Origin: Mesorhizobium sp. B1-1-8
Lineage (GTDB): Bacteria > Pseudomonadota > Alphaproteobacteria > Rhizobiales > Rhizobiaceae
Assembly: GCF_006442795.2 (NCBI RefSeq)
Contig: NZ_CP083957.1
Coordinates: forward strand, 62,001 to 126,000
Length of the DNA: 64,000 nucleotides
Direction: 5' to 3'
A program made the translations under genes and the position numbers. Positions 17,519-26,987 of this stretch are shown piece by piece. Each line of letters starts with the position of its first letter. Positions within the stretch are counted from its first letter, which is position 1. The notes beneath the pieces were generated by a model. The model worked only from the letters and a program-made list of their open reading frames with translations. It did no database searches and was not told the DNA's origin.

Positions 17519-18226
17519 ATGCAGATGGGCGCAGGCCGTCTGCGACAACAACAAAAACGAAATTACATGGCCGCTGCAGTATTATTCCCCAAGGTTGGTC
17601 TTGAGGCGATGTTGACGCCCGAAAATTGCGTCCTTGTGCTTATCGATCATCAGGCGTTCCAGGTTGCGGGTGTTCGAAACATCGACCCGCAAATCATGAT
17701 CAACAACACGGTTGCTCTCGCGAAGGTGGCCAAGGCCTTCAATGTCCCGACACTGCTGACAACGGTGATCAAGGATCGCGGCGGTGAGCTTCTCAAGGCG
17801 ATCCAGGACGTCTTTCCCGATCAGGTGCCGATCGACCGGACCACTATCAACACCTGGGAAGACAAGGCCTGCGTCGACTGGGTGAAGAAGACCGGCCGGA
17901 AGAAAGTCGTCATCGCGGGCCTCTGGACCGAAATATGCCTCGCCTTCCCCGTCATCCAGGCGCTTGGCGAAGGCTGGGAAGTCTATTTTGTGACCGACGC
18001 TTCCGGCGGCGTCAGCACTGAAGCGCATGATCGCGGCGTTCAACGGATGATCCAGGCCGGCGGCGTGCCGCTGACCTGGATAGTGTTCGCATCGGAACTC
18101 CAGCGCGATTGGGCGCGGGAATCGACCGTCCCGGCGCTAGCGCAGGTGCTCCTGGACCATGGTGGAGCGACCGGCACCAGTTTGGCGTGGGAGTGGCAAT
18201 TGCTCGGCTCGCACGGCGGAGCCTGA
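17519..18226 (+). CDS. Isochorismatase-family (YcaC-like) cysteine hydrolase
   Basis: A 235-residue protein. VLVLIDHQAFQV near residue 40 gives the catalytic Asp (Asp43), and VVIAGLWTEICLAFP gives the nucleophile Cys140. FVTDASGGVSTEAHDRG follows, all as in YcaC-like amidohydrolases. The reaction is probably hydrolysis of an amide or a related small substrate. The start is unclear: ATG 17519, ATG 17567 and ATG 17609 (with GAGG upstream) are all in frame, and comparison with YcaC favours one of the later two. It precedes a quinone-oxidoreductase-like gene by about 120 bases. Confidence 0.83.
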   Translation: MQMGAGRLRQQQKRNYMAAAVLFPKVGLEAMLTPENCVLVLIDHQAFQVAGVRNIDPQIMINNTVALAKVAKAFNVPTLLTTVIKDRGGELLKAIQDVFPDQVPIDRTTINTWEDKACVDWVKKTGRKKVVIAGLWTEICLAFPVIQALGEGWEVYFVTDASGGVSTEAHDRGVQRMIQAGGVPLTWIVFASELQRDWARESTVPALAQVLLDHGGATGTSLAWEWQLLGSHGGA

Positions 18227-18347
18227 TGGCACGGCGACGCCCGCTGCCAAGCTGCCGCGGGCTTCGCCTTCTGGACCTTGAGGATTTCGATCGGGCCTAA
18301 CCCGGTGGGGTTCGCATTCCTGAAGACTTATCCCTGGAGCCTTGGCG

Positions 18348-19316
18348 ATGAGCACGATGCGCGCCGTTCGTTTCTCGGCCTATGGTCCGCCCTCGGTCCT
18401 GAGCGTCGAGGAAATTGCAAAGCCTGTCCCGCAAGCTGGCGAGGCGCTGGTGAAAGTTGATGCTTGCGCGATCAACCCCAGCGACGTGAAGTTTGTCTCC
18501 GGCGTGTTCAGTCCGACGCTACCGCGCACGCCTGGCCGCGACTATGCCGGGACGGTCGTGGCAGCTTCAAGTCGTTGGGCGGGCAAGTCGGTATGGGGCA
18601 ACGGCGCTGGTTTCGGTATCGGCCGCGACGGCTCCCACGCCCAGTTCGTCGCCGTGCCGGAAAATTGGCTTTCGGAGATGCCGGCGAACCTCTCGATGGA
18701 GCAGGCCGCCACCGTCGGCGTCCCCTTTGTCACGGCGTGGTCCGCGCTTGTCGTGGCAGGTGATATCCGGGCCGGCGAAACGGTGCTTATCACCGGTGCG
18801 TCCGGCGCCGTTGGCCGCGCGGCGATCCAGATTGCGCACTGGAAGAAGGCTCGCGTGATCGGGGCCGACGTCAACATGAATCAGAATTCTGAAGCGGATG
18901 TCTTCATCAACACGAAGACCAAAGACCTGCCCGCCATGGTGGCGGCGCTGACCGACAACAAAGGTGCGAATCTTGTGCTGGACGCCGTCGGCGGGCCGAT
19001 CTTCGAGCCAGCGATGAAGTCGATGGGTCTGGATGGCCGCCAGGTGGCGATCACAAGCGTCGGCTCGCGCCGCGTCGAATTCGATCTGATGGATTTCTAC
19101 CACAACCGGCAACGGTTGATCGGCGTTGATACCGCCAAGCTTACAGGCCTCGACATCGCGGCGATCCTGAATGCGCTTCGCCCGGGGTTCGAGAGTGGGG
19201 CGTTGCGACCGTCGCCGGTCAAGACCTGGCAACTCGATGATGCGGTGAAAGCCTATGAGGCAGTCGCCGCCGGCGATGCCTCGGCAAAACATATCCTATA
19301 TCCGCAAGGCGCTTAG
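18348..19316 (+). CDS. Zinc-independent MDR quinone oxidoreductase-like protein
   Basis: A 322-residue medium-chain dehydrogenase/reductase. It has an N-terminal GroES-like domain (INPSDVKFVSGV, LPRTPGRDYAGTVV) and a Rossmann domain with VLITGASGAVGRAAIQIA. The cysteines and histidines that bind catalytic zinc in alcohol dehydrogenases are absent, as in NADPH:quinone reductases. ATG 18348 has GGAG about 12 bases upstream. The gene lies in a run with an isochorismatase-like hydrolase and a SnoaL-like protein, consistent with detoxification of reactive carbonyls or quinones. Confidence 0.88.
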   Translation: MSTMRAVRFSAYGPPSVLSVEEIAKPVPQAGEALVKVDACAINPSDVKFVSGVFSPTLPRTPGRDYAGTVVAASSRWAGKSVWGNGAGFGIGRDGSHAQFVAVPENWLSEMPANLSMEQAATVGVPFVTAWSALVVAGDIRAGETVLITGASGAVGRAAIQIAHWKKARVIGADVNMNQNSEADVFINTKTKDLPAMVAALTDNKGANLVLDAVGGPIFEPAMKSMGLDGRQVAITSVGSRRVEFDLMDFYHNRQRLIGVDTAKLTGLDIAAILNALRPGFESGALRPSPVKTWQLDDAVKAYEAVAAGDASAKHILYPQGA

Positions 19317-19346
19317 CCGCCTCACCGTTCCAAGAAGGATCCGCTG

Positions 19347-19796
19347 ATGTCAGACTCCGAAGCAAACAAAGCCGTGGTGCATCGCTATTTCGAGATGTTC
19401 AATTCCGGCGACCTCAGCCAGCTCGCCGACATTGTGTCGGAAGACTATGGCGACAAGCTCGAGGGGCAGACCTCGGGAATTGAAGTCGTCCGGAGCTACC
19501 TCGAGGGGTTGAAGGCCAGCTTCCCCGATTTCACCTGGACCATCGAGCAGATTATCGGTGAAGGCGATCGGGTGGCGGTGGTGAACCGCGTCAGCGGCAC
19601 GCAGGTGAATGATTTCGGGGACATCAAGGCGACCGGCAACCGCGTCGATTTCGCTGCCTTCCAGTTCTACCGGATCGCCGACGGCAAACTCGCGGAGCAC
19701 TGGGAAGTCGCTGACTTCGCCAAGTTCCAGGAGCAACTCAGCGCCAAGCCTGTTGCGACCGCCTTCACGTCCTTCCAAAACACCCTGAAGGACTGA
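19347..19796 (+). CDS. SnoaL-like polyketide cyclase / ester cyclase family protein
   Basis: A 149-residue protein of the NTF2-like SnoaL fold: VVHRYFEMFNSGDLSQLADIVSEDY, then LKASFPDFTWTIEQIIGEGDRVAV and DGKLAEHWEV, the family's closing motif. Despite the name, most members are small-molecule-binding proteins of unknown reaction. It follows the quinone-oxidoreductase-like gene by 30 bases and is probably its operon partner. Confidence 0.85.
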   Translation: MSDSEANKAVVHRYFEMFNSGDLSQLADIVSEDYGDKLEGQTSGIEVVRSYLEGLKASFPDFTWTIEQIIGEGDRVAVVNRVSGTQVNDFGDIKATGNRVDFAAFQFYRIADGKLAEHWEVADFAKFQEQLSAKPVATAFTSFQNTLKD

Positions 19797-20592
19797 TCTC
19801 AAGACGCGCAGATACGCACACTATCCGTTGTCCACGGTGCCGGCGAGTACACGGTTCGCTGGCTCGGGGTGGACGTCGAAGATGCGCTCACCCTCGCTGA
19901 GGGGACTTAGATGACTGTCAGCGGTCGCTCATCGAGGAGCTCGCCTGCCGCGGTCAGCCGCACGTGATCTCACCTCGCTCGACCTCATTCAGGCCTGCGA
20001 GATATCCGGCATCGAGCTCGATTTTGCGATCGCTCAGTTCAAGTCTGTCGCCAGCAACGAGACGGTCTACTGTCCAGGTTTTCGGTCGCAGGAATGCGGG
20101 CGATGACGTCAGCTCGAGACGGCAATTCTCGACGGAGTCGTTATCAAGCCGGATCGACCGAACCACCGGTATCGCGTTCTGATAGGACGCATATAGTGAT
20201 GCTGAACGCGACGTCACCGATTATGCTCGCAGCAGGCGAGCGTTCGCCTACCGCACTATTATTTATCGCTAGTTCTGAACTATCGACGGATTGCATTGAA
20301 CCCAATCCGGCGAATTCAGATTGGCAATTTCTTTAAAAGTCTCCTTGCGGGCTGAACGAATACAAAGGCTTCGCTTATCCATGCGACATTTGGGTCGAGG
20401 CTATTCAACGCAATGCGCCGCCAGGACGATGAAAGTCGTCCTATTCGTGACCCTAATGCCGTAGGGCTGTTGCCGAACGCAGCCGGACTTTGCTACCGAA
20501 CCCAAGCTGCCTGCGCCGCACGCCGTGATGTGTGGCGACTTTGATCAGCGTCGGCATTTGCCTGGACATGTTCGGGCCTGGAGAATTCCCGA
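19797..20592. other. Gene-poor gap of about 800 bases
   Basis: No gene is supported: the open frames are short, lack ribosome sites and resemble no family. It separates the redox group from the SbcCD-like pair and looks like decayed or inserted DNA. The last 14 bases include the GGAG ribosome site of the next gene. Confidence 0.5.
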
Positions 20593-21852
20593 ATGGCATT
20601 TCGATTTGTTCATACGGCCGATATCCACCTTGATTCGCCGCTGCGTTCGCTCGCGTTGCGGAATTCCGAACTCGCGGATCTCATCGGAGATGCCAGCCGC
20701 CAAGCATTCAGCTCGATCGTGGACCTCTGCCTTGCGGAGCGGGTCGATGCTCTTGTCATTGCCGGCGATCTTTACGATGGCGACCAGACTTCGATGAAGA
20801 CTGCGCGGTTCCTTGCGTCCCAGATGACGCGCCTCCATCAAGCTGGCGTCCGGGTCTATATGATCCGCGGCAACCACGACGCCATGTCGCGGATCTCGAA
20901 ACAACTCGTCCTCCCAGACACGGTGACAATTTTCGGGGGCCGGGCCCAGGCCGTGGTACAGTCCGGCGCAGGGGTGGATGTCGTGTTTCACGGACTAAGT
21001 TTCGCCAACCCCAAGGCGCCCGAAAGCCTTCTGCCGAAATATGCCGGGCCGCAGGAGGGCGCGGCAAACGTCGGCATCATGCACACCAGTCTGGCGGGAT
21101 CCCCCGGCCATGACTCCTATGCCCCCTGCAGCGTCGCCGACCTGCATAGGCACGGCTTTGAATACTGGGCGCTCGGCCACATTCACGTTCGCCAGGTGTA
21201 TTTTGGTGCAAGCACGCTAGTGATGCCGGGAATCCCTCAAGGCAGGGACATCAACGAGGCCGGCGAAAAGTCGGTCACCTTGGTGACCGTAGGTGACGAT
21301 CGCTCGGTGGACATTGAGGAGAGGCTCACCAGTGTCGCGCAATTCGAGCGGATAAGCATCGACCTGACTGGAATATCGGAATGGGCGGATGCCGTTGCTC
21401 GCATTCGAACGACGCTGGAGCAATCGCGAGCGGCCGCCAAATCCCGATGCGTCGTTGCCCGCCTTGGGCTGGTCGGCACTTCCACGCTTTCGTGGAGGAT
21501 GATCCGAGACCGCGACCTCATGCTTGCTGAGGCCCAACAAGCGGCGGAGCAGGTCGGCAATACATGGGTGGAAAAAGTGGAACTCAATCTCACTGCTCCC
21601 GATATCGGGAGTTTCGGTGACGGCGCCGATCCGACTTTGGAACTTGCGCAGTCCATGCGCGCGAACGCGGGTTCGGAGGCATTTCGGTCCGACGCGCGGG
21701 AATTCGTATTGAAGACGATCGCGGACCTTCCGCCCGATGCGCGCGGCTTCGCGGGCAAGGACGAGGCGGGGCTCGAACAGTTTCTCGATGACGTGCTTGC
21801 ACGCGGAATAGATCTGGTCGCAGCCAGCCTCAAGACAGGTGGAACGCGATGA
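20593..21852 (+). CDS. SbcD/YhaO-like DNA repair metallophosphoesterase
   Basis: A 419-residue calcineurin-like nuclease. All metal motifs are present: ADIHLD at residues 9-14, GDLYD at 58-62, GNHD at 93-96, HTS at 164-166 and GHIH at 195-198. The C-terminal half (from about 260) resembles the capping and partner-binding part of SbcD/YhaO rather than a separate enzyme. It overlaps the SMC-like ATPase gene by 4 bases, so the two products are made together and should form an Mre11-Rad50-like complex that cuts DNA ends or hairpins. The gene-poor surroundings and adjacent toxin-antitoxin modules raise the possibility of a mobile-DNA or phage-related role. Confidence 0.88.
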   Translation: MAFRFVHTADIHLDSPLRSLALRNSELADLIGDASRQAFSSIVDLCLAERVDALVIAGDLYDGDQTSMKTARFLASQMTRLHQAGVRVYMIRGNHDAMSRISKQLVLPDTVTIFGGRAQAVVQSGAGVDVVFHGLSFANPKAPESLLPKYAGPQEGAANVGIMHTSLAGSPGHDSYAPCSVADLHRHGFEYWALGHIHVRQVYFGASTLVMPGIPQGRDINEAGEKSVTLVTVGDDRSVDIEERLTSVAQFERISIDLTGISEWADAVARIRTTLEQSRAAAKSRCVVARLGLVGTSTLSWRMIRDRDLMLAEAQQAAEQVGNTWVEKVELNLTAPDIGSFGDGADPTLELAQSMRANAGSEAFRSDAREFVLKTIADLPPDARGFAGKDEAGLEQFLDDVLARGIDLVAASLKTGGTR

Positions 21853-24800
21853 GATTGCGGCGCCTCGATCTCACGCGCTACGGCAAGTTCACCGACAAGG
21901 CGATCGACTTCGGAGAGAAGCCGCTATCTGGCCCTGATCTGCATATCGTGTTCGGCTTGAACGAGGCCGGCAAATCGACAGCCCTTTCGGCCTACCTTGA
22001 TCTGCTCTTTGGCATCGAAGAGCGCAGCCGGTACAATTTCCTGCACGAATATACCTCGATGCGCATCGGCGGACTGCTCGAATTCGAGGGGCGGGCGCTT
22101 GCCTTTTCCCGCACCAAAAGCCGCAGCAACTCGCTGCATGACGCCGAAGGCCGGCCGCTGAGCGAAATTGCCATTTCGGCGCACCTCGCGGGCTTGTCGC
22201 GCGAAGCCTACAGCAGCATGTTCTCACTGGATGACGAGACGCTGGAAGCAGGGGGCAAGGCGATCCTTGAATCGCGTGGCGATCTCGGCAAGCTTCTTTT
22301 CACCGCCAGCGCCGGGCTTGGTCACGCCGGCGACGTATTGGCCGCACTGGAGACGGAGGCAGATGGGCTTCACCGAAAACAGGCCCAGACCACCGAAATC
22401 GCGTTGCTGAAGAAGAGGTTCGCGGAATTCAAGTCACGCAAGGAGACGATCGACACCCTGGCCTCGACATTCGAGGCGCTCGAGGCGGAACGGGTGGAGG
22501 CCCAGGACAAGTATAATCGCAGCCTGGCTGAACGCTCGGTTTTGTCGGCGCGACTGGCTACGATCGACCGATATGTGCGCGCCGCGCCGCTCCTGGCCGA
22601 AATCAAACGAAAGGCGAGCAGACTGGCTGAGCTGCCTGACATCCCGTCTCCTGCCAGGACCTGGAGTGGGAGCGTCGCGGAATTGATCGATCAGGGCGCG
22701 CGGCTGAGAACCCGTCTCCAGGCGAATGCCGATGAGATCGATCGGGCGAAGGCAAAGATGGAAGCAATCGCTGTCGACGACGCTGTGCTGGCGATCTCCG
22801 AACAGGTGCGAGGACTTGCCGATCGCAAGGCGCGCTTTGTATCGGCGGGTATGGATCTGCCGACCCGCAAAATGGAAGTCCAGATGCTTGATCAGGTGGT
22901 GGCGGACTGTCTCGCCGCGCTCGGAAGGTCTACCGAACAGCATCCATCCCGGCTCATCCTGCCTGCCTTTATGGTGGGCACGCTTCGCAATATGGTCGAA
23001 CAACGCTCCGGCCTCACGACGAGCCTGCGGATGGCTCGCGATGAAGCTGCAGCCACGCTCGACGGGCTCAACGCTGCACGAGGTCGCGTCAGCGAGGAGA
23101 GGGCGGTGCCTGAGCCCGCAAGAGCCAGGCTTATGGCAGCCGCGTCGGAGGCGAAGGCCAGTAGTCACGCACGGGAAATAAGAGAGGCGCGCGCGTTGGA
23201 GGACGAGCGGCAAGCAAGCTTGGCGGATGCAATGCGTCGCCTCCAGCCGTGGCCGGGAGATGCGGGCGCACTTTCGAAAATATCGGTTCCACCGCCGACG
23301 CAGATGGCTGCCTGGAAAACACTGGCCGCGGACCTTCAAAGGGACAAAGCAGTCTTCTCCGAGCGTCTGGCCGAGTATGAACAAAGTCGGATAACTACTT
23401 CGTCACGCCTGGCTGCTGTCCGCGCCGCAGCCGATCTCGCCGACGATGACACAGCCGCATCCATACGACGTGAGAGAGACGAGGCCTGGCAAAATCACCG
23501 GGCGGACCTCAAGGCCGCAACCGCAGATGTGTTTGCCGCAGCGTTGGCTAAGGACGATCATGTCGGCACGGCTCGATTGGCCCATGCGGGCGAGCTGGCG
23601 GATCTGCGCGCAATCAAGCAAAAGGCGGCCGAGACCGAAGCGGCAATAGAGCGCGTAAGCTGCCAAATCGCCGGGGTAGCCCAGCGCGCAGAAATGGCAT
23701 CCGTTGAAATCAAGCGAATGGCCCGCGCCTTGCTTGAGGATTGCCAGGCGCAGTCGCTCGACCTCCTGATCGGACTTCTCGAGGAGCGCATTGCCGCACG
23801 AGCCGATGCGCTTGTGGGCTGGGACGGCATCGTGCTCGCACGCCGAAGAATTGAACGCGCAACAGCCGAAGCAGAGCGGATCCATCTCGGATTAGCCTCG
23901 GCTCTTCAAAGTGTTGGAATTCAGACCGAAGCCGGGGAGGCTCTGGAGGCACTGGTGGTCGCCGCTGACCGCTTTCTTGACAGACAGGCGAAGGTCGACG
24001 CGGAACGGGCGGAAGCGCTGAGGAGCGTCGCCGCGAAAGAAGAGGAATTGGCTGCCAGGCGGCTCGCCGTTGAAATTGCCGCGCGGCGAGAGGGCGCATG
24101 GCAGGCCGAGGTCAGCGAAACGCTCAGGGGCACCTGGCTCGAACAAGGCGTCGCCGGGACCGGACTTGGCAGCGTACTCGATCAATTGTCAGAGCTGGCA
24201 AAGGCCCTGCAGGATCGTGAGGCCATGCGTATCCGTATCCGCAAAATGGAGGCGGATAGGACTGCCTTTGCCGAAGAGGTGGCCCGCCTTGGTGCGCAGG
24301 CCGGCGAGCGTGCGAGCGACGAGGCGCCAGAACAGGCGAGCGTCAGGCTGACAGTGCGTCTAGAGCAAGCCGAGCGTGCCCGTGAGGCAAGGGCAAATCT
24401 CCTCCTCGACGTTCAAAAACTGCAAGAGATTCGAGAAGCACTGGACGCCGAATTCGCGGCACACGAGATGACAAAGCAGGAAATGCTCGACGCCTTTGGG
24501 GTGAACACGCTGCCGGAAGTCATGGAGCGCGATGAACAGCTTCGCGAGCGAGACGGCCTGCAAAGTGCCGTGGCCGAGCTTGAAGAACGACTCACCAGCG
24601 GGCTCGCCCTCGACGCCTTCATCCAGGTGCAGTCGTTGCTGGAAAGCCTCGATCTCGATGGGCTCGCAATTGAAAGGGCGGAAATCGAGCGGCGCCTCGC
24701 CGACCTCGATGAAGCATTGCAACAGCAGCTCGTCCGGCGTACCCGGGCGACCGACAAGCTCGATGCGATCGGTGGCGATAGCTCAGTTGCCCGGATCGAT

Positions 24801-25319
24801 GCCGAGCGCCGCACAGTTCTTCTCGAAATGGAGGAGAAGGCAGTCCGCTACATCGAGTTGAAGCTCGGTGTGATGTCGGCGGCAAGCGCGCTGCGGGTTT
24901 ATCGCGAACGTCACCGCTCTGGAATGATGAGCGAGGCCTCCGAGGCCTTCGCGCTGATCACACGCGGCCTGTACACAGGCTTGACGACCCAGCCGGTAAA
25001 GGGCGGCGAGGTCGTTATCGCGACGCAGAAGGATGGCCAATCGAAGGTCGCAGACGCTTTGTCGAAAGGCGCGCGTTTTCAGCTCTACCTGGCTCTACGC
25101 CTCGCCGGGTATTACGAGTTTGCCAAGCTCAGGCCGGCTGTTCCGTTCATCGCCGACGACATCATGGAGACCTTCGACCATCTCCGGTCGGAGGAAGTTT
25201 TCCGCCTGTTCGGCGAGATGGCCAGTGTAGGCCAGGTGATCTATCTCACCCATCATCAGCACTTATGCGAGATCGCGAAGTCGGTCATTCCCGACGTCGC
25301 CATCCACGAGCTCGGGTAA
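21849..25319 (+). CDS. SbcC/YhaN-like SMC-type ATPase
   Basis: A 1156-residue AAA ATPase of Rad50 architecture. Walker A GLNEAGKST is at residues 36-44. About 800 residues of Ala/Glu/Arg-rich sequence then form coiled coils. A C-terminal lobe carries the ABC-type signature LSKGA at 1071-1075 and Walker B FIADDIMETFD (Asp1103, Asp1104), closing with YLTHHQHLCEIA. No CXXC zinc hook is visible at the coiled-coil apex, which fits YhaN rather than classical SbcC/Rad50. It is coupled to the nuclease gene by an ATGA overlap. The partners are expected to process DNA ends using ATP. Confidence 0.88.
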   Translation: MRLRRLDLTRYGKFTDKAIDFGEKPLSGPDLHIVFGLNEAGKSTALSAYLDLLFGIEERSRYNFLHEYTSMRIGGLLEFEGRALAFSRTKSRSNSLHDAEGRPLSEIAISAHLAGLSREAYSSMFSLDDETLEAGGKAILESRGDLGKLLFTASAGLGHAGDVLAALETEADGLHRKQAQTTEIALLKKRFAEFKSRKETIDTLASTFEALEAERVEAQDKYNRSLAERSVLSARLATIDRYVRAAPLLAEIKRKASRLAELPDIPSPARTWSGSVAELIDQGARLRTRLQANADEIDRAKAKMEAIAVDDAVLAISEQVRGLADRKARFVSAGMDLPTRKMEVQMLDQVVADCLAALGRSTEQHPSRLILPAFMVGTLRNMVEQRSGLTTSLRMARDEAAATLDGLNAARGRVSEERAVPEPARARLMAAASEAKASSHAREIREARALEDERQASLADAMRRLQPWPGDAGALSKISVPPPTQMAAWKTLAADLQRDKAVFSERLAEYEQSRITTSSRLAAVRAAADLADDDTAASIRRERDEAWQNHRADLKAATADVFAAALAKDDHVGTARLAHAGELADLRAIKQKAAETEAAIERVSCQIAGVAQRAEMASVEIKRMARALLEDCQAQSLDLLIGLLEERIAARADALVGWDGIVLARRRIERATAEAERIHLGLASALQSVGIQTEAGEALEALVVAADRFLDRQAKVDAERAEALRSVAAKEEELAARRLAVEIAARREGAWQAEVSETLRGTWLEQGVAGTGLGSVLDQLSELAKALQDREAMRIRIRKMEADRTAFAEEVARLGAQAGERASDEAPEQASVRLTVRLEQAERAREARANLLLDVQKLQEIREALDAEFAAHEMTKQEMLDAFGVNTLPEVMERDEQLRERDGLQSAVAELEERLTSGLALDAFIQVQSLLESLDLDGLAIERAEIERRLADLDEALQQQLVRRTRATDKLDAIGGDSSVARIDAERRTVLLEMEEKAVRYIELKLGVMSAASALRVYRERHRSGMMSEASEAFALITRGLYTGLTTQPVKGGEVVIATQKDGQSKVADALSKGARFQLYLALRLAGYYEFAKLRPAVPFIADDIMETFDHLRSEEVFRLFGEMASVGQVIYLTHHQHLCEIAKSVIPDVAIHELG

Positions 25320-25355
25320 TTCAAACAGCATTTTGTTGTTGGGGCGTTCTCGAGG

Positions 25356-25393
25356 TAAGGCGCACCGCCAACGAACCGCTTCGCGCCTTATTT
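25356..25393 (+). terminator. Possible terminator after the SbcCD-like operon
   Basis: An 8-bp perfect inverted repeat, TAAGGCGC 25356-25363 with GCGCCTTA 25383-25390, is followed by TTT. The 19-base loop is long, but position (37 bases after the stop) fits termination. Confidence 0.4.
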
Positions 25394-25683
25394 CGGCCGT
25401 ACAACGACCCTGAGCCAATCCTGAACGCTGCCGTACCTTATCTTTAGCAGATGTTGCGCTCGAAAGCCGACATGGGACTTTCCCGCGCGACAGCTCTGAC
25501 AAGCTCCGCGTTGATGACTGCCTATCGCGAAGCTCGCCGAGATGATGATTTGCTTGCTATCTACGCCGACATCAAGCCGACCAGGCGAGGATGAGTACCG
25601 CAGGGATAAAGCGATCCTCTTACCGACAACAGCAACAAAGTCGTGACCTTGGCCCCAAAGCCCAGCTTGGCTAGAGTTCGAAG
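25394..25683. other. Gap with one very short open frame
   Basis: A 47-codon frame, ATG 25451 to TGA 25592-25594, encodes LSRATALTSSALMTAYREAR and a charged tail. It has no clear ribosome site and no recognised family, so it is noted but not called a gene. Nothing else is seen before the VOC gene. Confidence 0.25.
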
Positions 25684-26067
25684 ATGCTGGACGCTATTCA
25701 CCACGTCGCGCTCATCTGCACCGACTACGACCGGTCGCGACGGTTCTACGTCGAACTCCTCGGCCTCAAGCTGATCAGGGAGGTCTATCGGGAGGAGCGG
25801 CAGTCATGGAAGGCGGATCTGCGGATCGGGGCCGTCCAGCTGGAATTGTTCTCCTTCCCTGCACCAGCGATGCGGCCGTCTCATCCAGAGGCGACAGGCC
25901 TGAGACATCTGGCATTTGCCGTAGTGAATCTTGATCCGGTAATTATGCGCCTGGAAGCCGCTGGCGTAGCCGTTGAGCCCATCCGGATCGACCCATATAC
26001 AGACCAACGGTTTACCTTTTTCAGCGACCCAGATGGATTGCCGCTGGAACTCTACGAAGCCCCATAA
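25684..26067 (+). CDS. VOC family protein (glyoxalase-like)
   Basis: A 127-residue vicinal-oxygen-chelate protein. IHHVALICTDYDRSRRFYVELLGLKL opens the first beta-alpha-beta unit, and GLRHLAFAV and FFSDPDGLPLELYE complete the second. The metal-ligand positions His (HHVAL), Glu (QLELFSF), His (LRHLAF) and Glu (LELYE) all seem filled, so an active lyase or dioxygenase-type enzyme is possible. It stands alone between the SbcCD-like pair and a toxin-antitoxin module. The ribosome site is weak. Confidence 0.83.
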   Translation: MLDAIHHVALICTDYDRSRRFYVELLGLKLIREVYREERQSWKADLRIGAVQLELFSFPAPAMRPSHPEATGLRHLAFAVVNLDPVIMRLEAAGVAVEPIRIDPYTDQRFTFFSDPDGLPLELYEAP

Positions 26068-26282
26068 GGAACGGTTCGCTTTCGCGACGACGGAGGTGGG
26101 AATGGCAGTCGGCAGGTATGACCCGCCAACTCAGGTGCGTGTCGGGCTCTTTGCCACCGGCTAGGAGGCCAACCGCTCTTGCGCCTGGCCACTGCTCAAC
26201 ACCGCACACCGACACCAATTGCCGGTCAATGTTGCCAAGTTGAGTGGATGTGGAAACAGCAGCTCGCCCTTCACCGGTGCTC

Positions 26283-26329
26283 TTTACGCAGACCAGAACG
26301 CCGCTTATATTATTCTCTCAAAGGAGAAT
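26283..26329 (+). promoter_or_regulatory. Promoter and possible operator of the DUF433/DUF5615 module
   Basis: TTTACG 26283-26288 and TATATT 26306-26311 are spaced by 17 bases, a strong housekeeping-type promoter. Immediately downstream ATTCTC 26312-26317 and GAGAAT 26324-26329 form an inverted repeat covering the AAGGAG ribosome site, well placed for autorepression by the antitoxin. Confidence 0.55.
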
Positions 26330-26333
26330 GATT

Positions 26334-26987
26334 ATGAGCGCCGCTACCCGGATATATACCCCTGCCGAAGCCGCCGCCGTGAGCCAGATAGGCATCAAGG
26401 CAGTTCACAACGCCATCGACAAGAAGATCGTCAATACTGTGAGCGGGGCAGCTGCGCCTGAAAAGAGTGTTCGGCGCCGGGCCCTCACAGGGGACGGCCT
26501 ACTTCGCCTCAAGCTCTGGTATGGCGTTGGCTCCACCCTGGCGGCAGAACGACGTCAGCGGCTGTTCGAGGCCATCAAGGCGAACCCTGCCGCCAAGACG
26601 GTGAAAGCTGACGATCTGCTCATCGTCGACGTCGCCGAAGCCCGAAAGCAGTTGAACGCGCGCATTCGCGATCTCGACGAAGCCGAAACGATTATCGGCA
26701 AGGTAAAAGGGGTGATGGGCGGCGAGCCCGTGTTCAAAGGCACCCGCATCCCCGTTCGCACGATCGCGGCCATGCTCGCGCAGGGTGCTGACAAGGCGGA
26801 TCTTCTCGAGGGGTATCCGAGCCTCACGGCTAGAATGATCGAGCTGGCGAAAATATGGACGGCGGCACATCCGACCCGCGGTCGGCCGAAGAAGCTCTCC
26901 GATCAGGGCTTGAAGGTCACATCATCGAAACGCACGACGTTGAAAGGTGACCCTGGTCCCTCAGTGCGGAAGACCGTGCCGGCGTGA
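26334..26987 (+). CDS. DUF433 antitoxin with MerR-like DNA-binding N-terminus
   Basis: A 217-residue protein. Residues 8-35 (YTPAEAAAVSQIGIKAVHNAI) look like a helix-turn-helix, and residues ~120-180 form the DUF433 domain with the diagnostic GEPVFKGTRIPVRTIAAML and YPSLTARMIELA. The basic tail (GRPKKLSDQ...SSKRTTLKG) is rich in Lys/Arg. DUF433 proteins sit next to DUF5615 PIN-like proteins and act as antitoxin and repressor. AAGGAG is 7 bases before ATG 26334; ATG 26328 is too close to it. It overlaps the toxin gene by 4 bases. Confidence 0.85.
   Translation: MSAATRIYTPAEAAAVSQIGIKAVHNAIDKKIVNTVSGAAAPEKSVRRRALTGDGLLRLKLWYGVGSTLAAERRQRLFEAIKANPAAKTVKADDLLIVDVAEARKQLNARIRDLDEAETIIGKVKGVMGGEPVFKGTRIPVRTIAAMLAQGADKADLLEGYPSLTARMIELAKIWTAAHPTRGRPKKLSDQGLKVTSSKRTTLKGDPGPSVRKTVPA

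Noticed and set aside
20094..20336. 80-residue plus-strand frame in the gap before the SbcCD-like pair
   Set aside because: Composition and lack of start signals do not support a gene.
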